Shown here in pieces: positions 1 through 8,847 of a stretch of DNA of 64,000 nt. The position numbers were made by a program, and so were the translations under genes. Location of the stretch: assembly GCA_001606155.1 (NCBI GenBank), contig LODT01000037.1:1-64000 (forward strand), in the 5' to 3' direction. The number at the start of each line of letters is the position of its first letter. Within the stretch, counting starts at the first letter, position 1. The notes beneath the pieces are model-generated. The model saw only the letters and a program-made list of their open reading frames with translations, did no database searches and had not been told where the DNA came from. The stretch comes from Tieghemostelium lacteum. Its lineage: Eukaryota > Evosea > Eumycetozoa > Dictyosteliales > Raperosteliaceae.

Positions 1-120
1 ACTAATTATTTAATTAAACTAATAAACTTATTTTTTTTTTTTTTTATTGTTTTTATCTGAAATGATGAAGTATATACAAAAAAATATAAAAAAATAATTT
101 CAATTAATAATCATTAATGA

Positions 121-1659
121 TTATATAATTAAAATTAATAGAGTAAAGAATAGTAAAATGTAATTAAGGTGAGCTAAAGAAGAACTATTTGGAGAATCAG
201 TTGGTGGGATAGTTGGACGACTAGTTGTTGAAGAGGTTGTTGAAGTTGTAGTTGGAGTACCAGTTGTAGTTGTAGTTGTTGGTGATCCAGTAGTACCAGT
301 AGTAGAAGTTGTTGTAGTAGGTGTACCAGTTGTAGTAGTAGTAGTTCCATTATTACCTGGAATTGTTAAATTCATTGGACAATATAGATGTAACTTATCA
401 TTGCATGCCATAGGATCAGCAATCAAACATGAACTATGATATTGACAAACCAAATCAGAACAGTTACTCAAGAATTTAAATTGACCATAGATACTGACAT
501 TAATAGCTTTAGCACATTGAACTATATCATTAAACAATTGACTACAATTTCCAGAAACCATATAATCCTGTCTACAAACTGATGTTTCATTAGTCGATCC
601 ACTACCTGACCCACTACCCGATCCAGAGCCAGAATTATTACTACCAGATCCAGAATTATTACTACCAGATCCAGAATTATTACTACCAGATCCAGAATTA
701 TCAGTATTATTGGATTTACAAACACATGAATCTGAATTTGGACACATATCACAAGAGGTAATATTTAAATTATCTCTCTTTTGACAAGTTTTGGTCATTT
801 TATCACAGACTAGTTGATCTGATGAATTACAAGATGAAATGTAGAATGGGGTAATAGCATACATTCTAAATGAAGCTTCTAGAATTGGATCACAACTTGA
901 ATTCTCCGGCAGAGAGAATGCAGCAACACATTGATAAATGGTACTATTTGAGCCATCACTAATATTGGAATTTGAAATTGGTGAACATACTAAACCATCA
1001 GCACAAGATTCAAAAACAGTACAGTTACCACCTTCAGTAATTCTATCAAGACATTGACTTGTAGAATTTGAACTTAAACCTTCGTCACAATACTGGTGAG
1101 ATGGGCAATCATAAAATGAAGTACAACTAACGGTTACATTATCACCACTAGATGAAGAGTTACCAATTGGGGGTAGAATACTAGTTGGCATCTCACAAAC
1201 CATTGTAGAATTATTACAAATCAATGGCATTCTACAATTACTATTAGTCATATTCAGTGATGTAACATTTGGAAGTATCAAACAATCATCACCAATCATA
1301 CCAAGTCTTTCAACACAAATTCCTCTGTCACATTGGAACCCATCTGTACAATTTCTAGGTACTTCTCCAGAGCCAGAACCAGAACCAGACCCAGAGCCAG
1401 AACCACTATCACTTTGGTTTTGTTCACTACCACATTTCATATATGCAGTACACTGAAATGTAACTTTATCACAAAATGTTCCATTTTCACAAACATCTTC
1501 CAAAATTGTACAATTATCACCAAGTTTCTTACATTGAAGGCACAATGGTGGTTCTATAGGTCCAATAGTGGATGTAGGTGTAGGTGTAGGTGTGGGTATT
1601 TGACAATTAACCAACAAAACCAAAATTGTTTGTATTAAAATTAATTTTACTAGTTTCAT
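121..1659 (-). CDS. Cys-rich secreted protein with probable GPI anchor
   Basis: Single-exon gene of 512 residues starting at an ATG (1657-1659). Residues 1-19 form a signal peptide ending at a Cys-Gln junction, followed by a Pro-Thr stretch. The body holds repeated units of the type C-x-x-L-G-D-N-C...C-x-N-G-x-x-C-D...C, dense in N-glycosylation sites and separated by Gly-Ser dipeptide spacers near residues 88-98 and 318-350. A Thr-rich stalk (about 430-490) precedes a C-terminal hydrophobic tail with no cytoplasmic residues, the layout of a GPI-anchored surface protein. Dictyostelids have many such Cys-rich surface proteins of unknown ligand; adhesion or cell-surface protection is an inference. 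The gene is divergent from the FAD monooxygenase, about 450 bp away. Confidence 0.85.
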   Translation of the reverse strand: MKLVKLILIQTILVLLVNCQIPTPTPTPTSTIGPIEPPLCLQCKKLGDNCTILEDVCENGTFCDKVTFQCTAYMKCGSEQNQSDSGSGSGSGSGSGSGEVPRNCTDGFQCDRGICVERLGMIGDDCLILPNVTSLNMTNSNCRMPLICNNSTMVCEMPTSILPPIGNSSSSGDNVTVSCTSFYDCPSHQYCDEGLSSNSTSQCLDRITEGGNCTVFESCADGLVCSPISNSNISDGSNSTIYQCVAAFSLPENSSCDPILEASFRMYAITPFYISSCNSSDQLVCDKMTKTCQKRDNLNITSCDMCPNSDSCVCKSNNTDNSGSGSNNSGSGSNNSGSGSNNSGSGSGSGSGSGSTNETSVCRQDYMVSGNCSQLFNDIVQCAKAINVSIYGQFKFLSNCSDLVCQYHSSCLIADPMACNDKLHLYCPMNLTIPGNNGTTTTTTGTPTTTTSTTGTTGSPTTTTTTGTPTTTSTTSSTTSRPTIPPTDSPNSSSLAHLNYILLFFTLLILII

Positions 1660-2116
1660 TGAAAAAAAATTAATTATTACTATTATTTATTATTATTTAG
1701 AATATATATATATATTTGTTTATATTTTATGTGATTGTAAAAGATATATTCACTGATAGTTAAATGAATTAAATATTTTTTTTTGGTTGTTGTTTACTCC
1801 TATTTATAATGGGTATTTAGATTATCATAAATCGTGCAATTAAAATAATCTCAATTCTTTCAACAAATAAAAATTGTTTTATTGATAATTTCAAATAAAT
1901 AATAGATTCACATCATTCAATATATATGTGGAGTTTTGGACATATGTCCATTTTTGGATTTTATAATAAATTTAAAATAAATAAAAAAAACACATTAAAG
2001 TGTGTGGTAATAATTTTAATTTTAATTTATTTTTATTTCTTTTTTATAAAAATGCATTTTTCATCCAAAAATTTAGATTCTGCAGAAAAAAAAAAAAAAA
2101 GTAAAGATCAACCACG
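1660..2116. other. Divergent intergenic region
   Basis: AT-rich spacer between two divergent genes. It contains T and A runs, including an A run just before the monooxygenase start, as is usual for dictyostelid promoters. No conserved motif is recognised. Confidence 0.5.
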
Positions 2117-3525
2117 ATGATTTCATCTTCATTTTTGATTCGTTATGAGAAAACAATAATTCAAAGAATCAGAGCTTATAGTAGTAATAATAATGTCTCA
2201 TTTATTAAGGATAAAAAGATTTTAATTAATGGAAGTGACGTTTCAGGATTATCATTAGCACTATTTCTAAAGAAAAAAGGTGTCAGTTGTGAAGTTGTAG
2301 AATCCAATAAAGCCACATTAGGAAATCAATCTGGAATTATTCTCAATAGGAATTCACTTCAATTGTACCGTGAAACATTAGGCGAAACTCTTTATGAGAA
2401 ATTACAAAGTCACAGTATACCTCTTAGTGGAAATGTAATATCTGCAATCGATGGTGAAATTTATAAATTTCAAGATTACCTATCCGACAAAAAGTCAGTT
2501 GAAAATGTTGAAACTCTTCCACTGTCAATGAATGAACATTCTCTAAAACAACTTCTCCTAGAAGAATGTGAAAAAGTGGTCAGAGGTGAAGGTATTGTAA
2601 AAATGTTAAAAGGTTTCAAACTGAAATCACTTCAACAATCAAATGATAAGCCTCAACAACAGGTACATGTAACATTTAGCAATAACAGTAGTCTTAATAT
2701 TGCCTATGATCTTGTCATTGGATCCATTGCACAGAGACAAGACACATTAGATCAAGTTAGAGAGTTTCTAATAGATTCAGGAAAAGTACCTTTAGTTGAT
2801 AAATATATAAAATCATCAGAAATTGGAAGTAATATAGTTTCATTTTCAACAGTAGTACCAAAAACCTCAACTTATCCACCAATCATTACAACACAGAGTA
2901 ACTATGATTGTAGATTAGTTTCATTTTTAATGCCAGACAATCAAATATCTCTTCGTGGTTCATTCCGTTTACCAAAACAAACTTTGAGCAAAGAAAGTGA
3001 TTCAAAATCACTTATATTCCAACAATTTAATTTATTTGAAGATTTAAATGCTCATAATATTATATCATTTTCAGATGTATGTATATGATTATATCGGAGA
3101 TTTATAAGTTTAGATTATTAATATCTTGAGATTTATAGGCATCTCATTCAGATATGATTAAACTTAGAGAATATCAACCTAAATCAATGGAAAATTATTA
3201 TAATGGTAATATATGTGTAATTGGTGATTCTGCAGATGCATTTACATTGGATACTATTTATGATACCTCTGTTGGAATTGAAGATGCTAAAGATTTATCT
3301 GAATGTTTATTAAATGTAAATAATGGCACAACAATATCTGAAAAACTAATGAAATACAATGAATCTAGAAAGAATAGAGTGGATAGAAAATTAAAATCAT
3401 TTTTAAATGATGAATTTTCAATATTCTATTTAGGTAATTGGAAGTTATCAGTATTTGGTAAATATTATTTGAAATACTATTATAAGATGTATCAAAATTT
3501 TATGAAATCTCTTTTAAAAAAGTAA
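2117..3525 (+). CDS. FAD-dependent monooxygenase-like protein, 2 exons
   Basis: Exons 2117-3076 and 3139-3525 are joined by a phase-0 intron (3077-3138, GTATGT..TAG), giving 448 residues. The N-terminus (MISSSFLIRYEK..., with RAYSS near residue 20) is basic and hydroxylated, like a mitochondrial presequence. A Rossmann-type FAD-binding segment follows (KKILINGSDVSGLSLALFLK). In exon 2 the second FAD motif appears as ICVIGDSADAF, with a downstream GIEDAKDLSECL as in PHBH/UbiH-type flavoprotein monooxygenases. The first glycine-rich motif is degenerate (NGSDVSG rather than GAGIAG) and GDAAH is GDSAD, so this is a diverged member and may have altered or lost activity. The substrate cannot be told from sequence. 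Confidence 0.8.
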
Positions 3526-3658
3526 ATTAAAGATTATAACCACAATATAAGTAATCATAATATGACTTTATTTTCAAGTAATTGATGGAATCAACGTTAT
3601 TCATTTTATTATAAAAAATTATTTTTTTTAAATTACCACACCAGTGTTTCTACCAGAA

Positions 3659-4822
3659 ATGTTTAGTACCTGTAATTATTGTGAAAATCAATTATTACCA
3701 TATTTCATTTATTTTGGAATATGTACTTCTATTTTCTCTTATTTATTATTAAAAGTTAAGAAAAGAGGATTCTGTTTGACACTATTTACGGTCATAGTAT
3801 TAGTTTTACTCTCCATATCAATATATGGTTTTCGAATGAACAGAGATAAATTTAAACTCTCTAATCCAGATTTATCATATACTAGACAATTTAATAATGC
3901 TACTAGTCATTTCCCAATCATAAATAATAGAAAGTTACATATAAGATGTTACCAGAACGAATTTAATAGAAGTGGTAATAGTAAGACTGTCTTATTTGAA
4001 GCTGGTATACCATTTTATTCAACAGTTTGGGGAAATGTTTTAGTTGAAATGTTGAATAACAGTATGGTTCAAAATGATATTAAACAGTATTGTGTTTATG
4101 ATAGATATGGTTATGGATGGTCAGATTTCAAGGATACTCAAACTAGCGCATTGGATATGGTAGTGGATCTTAAAGGTTATCTAACACAATTGAATATAAC
4201 AAGTAATTTAGTTTTAGTAGGGTGGAGTTATGGTGGTATACTATCTCAAATGTTTTCAGTTACCTATCCTTCAATGGTTGATGGGTTGGTTTTAGTTGAC
4301 ACAATGGATGTAGAGGATCTACAAGATAGTTTCTTACAATCCATGATAAAAACTGGTGTACATAGTTTCAGTATACTAAAATATCTATTAGTAACTGGTA
4401 TTGTTAGTTTACCTCTAAACTATCCACTAGAGAGTGGATACATGGGTGAAGGTATCCAACTACCATCTTCATTAAAAATTAGTAATAATATATTCTATTC
4501 ATCTTATCCAACTATTGAAACTTCAATACAAGAACTATCAGTTATAACTGAATCTTTAAATCAATTAAATCATACTATGGTAAAATACCAGTTATCAAAT
4601 CAAGGTTCTTCACAGTACTTGGGATCACTACCATTAGTAGTTTTAACAGCCGGTCAAAATGGTACACCAGACTGGATACAAAGACAAACTATAATAGCAA
4701 GTTTCTCAAGTTCCAGTATACACATTATAAATAATCAAACTAATCATTTTGTACCTCTAAATGCTGCAAATTCCATTGTAAATTCAATTCAATTATGTAT
4801 AGCATTATCAACTTCAAAATAG
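3659..4822 (+). CDS. Alpha/beta hydrolase with N-terminal membrane segments
   Basis: Single exon; I take the ATG at 3659 (MFSTCNYCE...), giving 387 residues, because the longer frame upstream opens only with GTG. Two hydrophobic helices lie near residues 10-30 and 38-58, so the enzyme is likely membrane-anchored with the catalytic domain outside the bilayer. The nucleophile elbow is GWSYGG (Ser about residue 195), the likely acid is the Asp in NGTPDW, and the catalytic His lies in NQTNHFVPL near the C-terminus, completing the triad. The spacing fits the general alpha/beta hydrolase family. Several N-glycosylation sites suggest a lumenal or extracellular location. The substrate is unknown. It converges on the trehalase gene about 100 bp downstream. 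Confidence 0.85.
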   Translation: MFSTCNYCENQLLPYFIYFGICTSIFSYLLLKVKKRGFCLTLFTVIVLVLLSISIYGFRMNRDKFKLSNPDLSYTRQFNNATSHFPIINNRKLHIRCYQNEFNRSGNSKTVLFEAGIPFYSTVWGNVLVEMLNNSMVQNDIKQYCVYDRYGYGWSDFKDTQTSALDMVVDLKGYLTQLNITSNLVLVGWSYGGILSQMFSVTYPSMVDGLVLVDTMDVEDLQDSFLQSMIKTGVHSFSILKYLLVTGIVSLPLNYPLESGYMGEGIQLPSSLKISNNIFYSSYPTIETSIQELSVITESLNQLNHTMVKYQLSNQGSSQYLGSLPLVVLTAGQNGTPDWIQRQTIIASFSSSSIHIINNQTNHFVPLNAANSIVNSIQLCIALSTSK

Positions 4823-4918
4823 AATATATGTTCTATTATCATTTAATATATGTATATATATAAATAAATATGTAAATATCACTCGAAACCCTTCTATTCT
4901 ATTACCTAAATTTCTTCT

Positions 4919-6616
4919 CTAACATTGAGAGGTTAGAGTAATAGATGAAGAGAATTTATTTAATAAATAAAGAATAACACCATTTGTCCATCCAAAACCG
5001 TCTTGAACGACATATTCACCTCCACCACCTGGAACACCAACATTTAATGCATCATATTTTTCAAACATCATTCCACCACTGGATTGAAGTGTATCTTTCC
5101 ATCCACAATAATTTGTAGTTACCCATCTATTGATTAGATCATTTGCCATGTATTTTGTAGATTCACCATTTAGATGATAGAGAATCTCAATGATAAAGTA
5201 TTGTAAAGGTGGCCAACTATTTGGCATATCCCATTGTTGAGTGGTATTAATTAAACTTGTTGGAACACCACCTGGATATTGCATTAATACTGAATATACA
5301 CCTTGAATAATCTCCTCTAATACTGTACTATTCAAATAGTCATTGGAATTTGAATTCTTTTGAACCTTTGCGAATAGTGGCATAAGATTAGATGTATAGA
5401 AGTTTGTGTTTTGCCATTGTGAACTTTGAATGTTATAGTCTAACCACTGATTAATTTCAGGATTCCATAAAACATATTGAATTGCTTCAGCTCTTAAATC
5501 AGCTTGTTGACTATAATACTCTTTTTGAGTTAGATTTCCCATATAAAAATGAAAATCAGATAAAGTCTTTTCATTTAAATATAAGATACTATTGAGATCT
5601 ACAGGTAGTACATCAATAGTCTCTATAGTTTGTAATTGCATTGAACCAGGTTTAAACCAACGACTTGAGAAATCCCAACCACTTTCAGCAGCTGATGCAA
5701 TGGAGCTGTAAAAGAAAGTTTTTTCATCATCAGTTGTAAAACTTTCATCGGCCATAGTGTAATCTTCGTAATAGGATTCAGGTCTTGGTACATTGGTTGA
5801 TACATTATATAAATTCAATGTATGACCATTGATGGAATATGAACGTTCATTCATCCACCATTGATACTCTTGATCCAGTATTGGTAATACAAATTCTAGG
5901 AATGTAATATCCTTAGTTTGGTCAAAATAAATTTTAACCATTTGACTGAACAATGGTGGTTGTGATCTATCAAGATAATATATTCTTCCACCATTTGGAA
6001 TGAATCCATAATCACTAATTAAACTAGCAAGGTTCATTAACATGCCTCTAGCAGTTTCAGTCATATCACTAACCAACAAACCATGTATAACCCAATAACT
6101 ATCCCAGTAGTAGTATTCTCTAAATCTTGAGCCTGCAATTATAAATGGATTCTCTACTGGTATTGAAGAATAACATTCATCACATAACCCACTGTAATTG
6201 AAAACTCTAGCTAGGTTCAACCATTTATTATGTATATCCTGAGCGAATATTCGTAATTCTTGCTGTTTAATTGTTTTTACAAAAGGTGGATGAGGTAACC
6301 AATCAACAGGTTGAACAGGTTGAACTTCGTATCCAGCATCATAGAAATTCTCTTGAAGAAACGACATGATTACATCTTGACTTGGTACAGAACTGCTGTT
6401 ACCCAATAACGATTCAAATCTATCGAGAATCACTTGGCTACTGAATCTCATTGGCATATCAACAAATGTTTTACTATCATTGAATACTTGTGATAACTGT
6501 ACAGTTGATAATAATGTTCCATTACAATATATAGGATGATTGCATACTGACACTACACTTTCTATTGTTACTAAAATAATTAATGTTATAAAAAATATTG
6601 AAATTGGAAATTTCAT
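4919..6616 (-). CDS. treh: Trehalase (glycosyl hydrolase family 37), secreted
   Basis: Encodes 565 residues from the ATG at 6614-6616; the frame extends four codons upstream only from a TTG. Residues 1-24 form a signal peptide. Both trehalase signatures are visible: GSRFREYYYWDSYW (about 165-178; canonical PGGRFxExYxWDxY) and QWDMPNSWPPLQ (about 460-471). The WDFSSRW motif carries the catalytic-acid region, and the C-terminal EKYD...GGGGEYVVQDGFGWTNGV carries the catalytic base and glycine-rich loop. The length is usual for eukaryotic acid trehalases. It hydrolyses trehalose to two glucose molecules; in dictyostelids trehalose is the spore reserve sugar used at germination. Probably lysosomal or secreted. 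Confidence 0.96.
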   Translation of the reverse strand: MKFPISIFFITLIILVTIESVVSVCNHPIYCNGTLLSTVQLSQVFNDSKTFVDMPMRFSSQVILDRFESLLGNSSSVPSQDVIMSFLQENFYDAGYEVQPVQPVDWLPHPPFVKTIKQQELRIFAQDIHNKWLNLARVFNYSGLCDECYSSIPVENPFIIAGSRFREYYYWDSYWVIHGLLVSDMTETARGMLMNLASLISDYGFIPNGGRIYYLDRSQPPLFSQMVKIYFDQTKDITFLEFVLPILDQEYQWWMNERSYSINGHTLNLYNVSTNVPRPESYYEDYTMADESFTTDDEKTFFYSSIASAAESGWDFSSRWFKPGSMQLQTIETIDVLPVDLNSILYLNEKTLSDFHFYMGNLTQKEYYSQQADLRAEAIQYVLWNPEINQWLDYNIQSSQWQNTNFYTSNLMPLFAKVQKNSNSNDYLNSTVLEEIIQGVYSVLMQYPGGVPTSLINTTQQWDMPNSWPPLQYFIIEILYHLNGESTKYMANDLINRWVTTNYCGWKDTLQSSGGMMFEKYDALNVGVPGGGGEYVVQDGFGWTNGVILYLLNKFSSSITLTSQC

Positions 6617-6781
6617 TAGATAGAACAATTAAAATAAATAATATAATCTAAACTCAATACGAGAATTAGAATTACACTGTTAATAAATAAATTATGGATT
6701 TGAAAAAAAAATAATAAAAAGAAATCAATGGGGTGGGATTTCGATATGTCCGAAAAGTCTAGGTAAAAATATCTAACTTGT

Positions 6782-6815
<34 letters not shown>

Positions 6816-7013
6816 GGTATTGTCAAATCAATCAAATAATTTGAAATTTTTTAATTTTATTATAAGATTAAATTCAAATACACACACCAACAACTAAAGT
6901 TTTATGTTGAAATTCAAATTATTTGAACATGTTTAAATATTCCTCTCGATAGGATTGATAGCTACTTTACAAAAATGAAATATAATAATTGATTTATATT
7001 GAATATTCTTTAA
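6617..7013. promoter_or_regulatory. Divergent promoter region, trehalase / endonuclease-like gene
   Basis: About 400 bp between two divergent genes. It holds a short GC-rich segment (GGGGTGGGATTTCG, about 6729-6742) that stands out in AT-rich DNA and a run of T at about 6780-6804 typical of dictyostelid core promoters. No factor can be assigned with certainty. Confidence 0.4.
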
Positions 7014-8123
7014 ATGGCAAGAAGAAAGAATATAACTTCTAAAGTTATTGTCAATGGAGAGATTAGTTATGATAAAATTAAAAATACAACAAATTTCTAT
7101 TGTACTGTAGAATTTAAACAATTAGAAAGGAGATTTTTAAGTAATAGTAGTAGAAAGAAAAATAATACCACCTCTTTAGGAAAGAAAATTAATAATGTTG
7201 AAAAGAAAAGAGATTTTGTAAAGAAATCTTTGGGAATTAGAAAATCAAAGGTTGAGGGAATTGCTAAAGCATTGGCAATGTTGAAATATATTAGGCCTAA
7301 TAGACGTTTCAATAATTATGAAAATGAGATTTTAAATGTCTATTGGTTATTGAATTGTAATCCTACTTTGGATATGATACAACAGATTGTTAAAAAGTCA
7401 CCTGAAAGATTTACAAATCAAAATGTAAAGAGGTGGTTTTATAGAAAGAGAAAGTCAATGAATAAGAGTGAGGTTATACAGACTTTGGATACTGTTGATG
7501 AAATATTGAGTCAATGTTCTGATAATGATATTAAAGTTCATAATATAATAAATGAAAATAGTAGTTCTCAACTAGTTGAAATTGAATGTGATCATGGTCA
7601 TTTAACTGAGGTTTCAGTTAGGAATCTAAAGTTATCTGGATACTATTGTAGACATTGCTGGGTAAGTGGCTTAGAACCTGCAATGAAAATTCTACTTGAT
7701 AAATTAGAAAAAGAAGGTTATATTACATCCTATCAGTACCAATATCAAGATTATAGATTACCAACTCTGAGATTTGATTTTAAAATTGTAAAAAATAATA
7801 GAATCTATCTATTGGAATGTGATGGTGAACAACATTTCTCCAAGAATAAATGTTTTCATAAAAATGAAGAAGAATTCAATCATAATCATTCATTGGATCT
7901 ACTAAAAGATTACATGATATTACATACCAAAAAAGTTAAAACAGATGCTAAATTATCACTAATTAGAATACATTATTTGGAATTTAAAAAGACAAGTTCA
8001 GAACTAGAACAACTAATCAAAAAAGCAATATCAACAGTAAAACCTAACAAAGTTTTCTATTCTAACTATAGTCTATACAGAGCTGTAAAAGGTTGGCATA
8101 ATAAAAAAAATATCAACTGTTAG
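7014..8123 (+). CDS. Homeodomain-like plus zinc-ribbon/PD-(D/E)XK endonuclease-like protein
   Basis: Single exon, 369 residues, ATG at 7014. Residues 1-90 are Lys/Arg-rich. Residues about 98-155 resemble a homeodomain: RPNRRF at the start, helix 1 near YENEILNVYWLL, NPTLDMIQQI for helix 2 and NVKRWFYRKRKS for the recognition helix with its WF pair. The usually invariant Asn after WF-x is Arg here. Residues about 180-218 contain CDHGH...YCRHC, a zinc-ribbon like those preceding nuclease domains in phage and giant-virus proteins. Residues about 240-330 (LRFDF...YLLECDGEQHF...DLLKDYM...LIRIHYLEF) match the Vsr-like PD-(D/E)XK fold: Asp in RFDF, Glu-x-Asp in ECDGEQHF, then a Lys and IRI strand. 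A DNA-binding nuclease is inferred; the role is unknown. Confidence 0.75.
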   Translation: MARRKNITSKVIVNGEISYDKIKNTTNFYCTVEFKQLERRFLSNSSRKKNNTTSLGKKINNVEKKRDFVKKSLGIRKSKVEGIAKALAMLKYIRPNRRFNNYENEILNVYWLLNCNPTLDMIQQIVKKSPERFTNQNVKRWFYRKRKSMNKSEVIQTLDTVDEILSQCSDNDIKVHNIINENSSSQLVEIECDHGHLTEVSVRNLKLSGYYCRHCWVSGLEPAMKILLDKLEKEGYITSYQYQYQDYRLPTLRFDFKIVKNNRIYLLECDGEQHFSKNKCFHKNEEEFNHNHSLDLLKDYMILHTKKVKTDAKLSLIRIHYLEFKKTSSELEQLIKKAISTVKPNKVFYSNYSLYRAVKGWHNKKNINC

Positions 8124-8257
8124 TTTTAAAAATAGAAATGGTATAGAAGTTTCCTATATTGATCACTACCTAAAAATGTCAAATACAATCAAAAAAAAAG
8201 TAGAATAGTTCTAAAAATAAACCAATAGAATTATGATAACAACATATCTATTATTAG
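8124..8257. other. AT-rich spacer
   Basis: 3' flank of the endonuclease-like gene. Nothing recognisable apart from A runs. Confidence 0.4.
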
Positions 8258-8365
8258 TAATACACATAACCCACCACCACACAATTATTACAAGTCATAT
8301 AATTTTTTTTTTAAATTTTTCACCATTAAATCTATAGACATGGTGTGTGGTAGGGTGTGGTTATC
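8258..8365 (+). promoter_or_regulatory. Inverted pair of G-box-like (GT/CA-rich) elements
   Basis: A CA-rich block (ACCCACCACCACACA, about 8269-8283) is followed about 60 bp later by a GT-rich block (TGGTGTGTGGTAGGGTGTGG, 8341-8360), its approximate reverse complement. Such GT/CA-rich elements are the known type of binding site for G-box binding factor (GBF), which drives post-aggregative genes in Dictyostelium. They lie about 120-210 bp before the small secreted ORF at 8478. GBF binding here is inferred. Confidence 0.5.
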
Positions 8366-8477
8366 TAGATTTTATACAATTAATATTAAATAAATTAAAT
8401 TTTCATACCAAATTTTACATTTATTTCCCTATTTTCCCTCGGGGTATTTATACTAAAGTCTAAAACAATTCTAAACA

Positions 8478-8705
8478 ATGACAATATGTATGTATAGTTT
8501 TATTTATAAATTACATATCATAAAAATAATATTAATCATTATTATTATAAATAAAGTGACATCCATAGCCTCAATAAATCAAATTTTAAATAAAACAATT
8601 TCATTGACACCTAATAGTAATAGAAGTACTAGGGTAAATCGAAATAGGAAATTACCATCAAAAAAAAATATAACATTTTCAATTGAAATATCAAATCTAA
8701 ATTAG
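8478..8705 (+). CDS. Possible small secreted basic peptide
   Basis: 75-residue ORF with ATG at 8478 (a second ATG lies at 8485). The first ~32 residues contain a strong Ile/Leu-rich hydrophobic segment, compatible with a signal peptide cut near the Ala in TSIAS. The mature part is short, basic and Ser/Asn-rich (NSNRSTRVNRNRKLPSKK) with one NKT and one NIT sequon. No family is recognised. In its favour are the G-box-like elements just upstream and a fair distance from neighbouring genes. Against it are its shortness and AT-biased hydrophobic coding. Confidence 0.35.
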   Translation: MTICMYSFIYKLHIIKIILIIIIINKVTSIASINQILNKTISLTPNSNRSTRVNRNRKLPSKKNITFSIEISNLN

Positions 8706-8847
8706 GAAACTTTATATTGAAAAAGTTAAATTCAAAAATGGTCGACTTTATTTATTTATTTATTATTAGAAAATAAAAAAAACACATAATTTCATTGAAA
8801 TGAACAAATTATTCTAACAGTTTTATTATTATTATAATTACTAAAAA

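Noticed and set aside
522-752. ORF of repeating IILDLVV units on the minus strand
   Set aside because: Shadow frame of the Gly-Ser-Asn repeat in the Cys-rich surface protein gene.
1333-1638. Plus-strand ORF with Arg-Thr dipeptides
   Set aside because: Antisense shadow of the Gly-Ser and Pro-Thr repeats of the surface protein gene.
1926-2120. 64-codon ORF ending over the FAD monooxygenase start
   Set aside because: AT-biased hydrophobic and Lys-run composition in a promoter region with an A run; overlap with the real start codon argues for chance or an upstream ORF at best.
3644-3658. GTG start for the alpha/beta hydrolase
   Set aside because: GTG is not a credible start in this eukaryote; the ATG at 3659 is five codons downstream. 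TTG starts were likewise set aside for trehalase, B2, B3, B4, A5, the 34.1-kb gene and the RasGEF.
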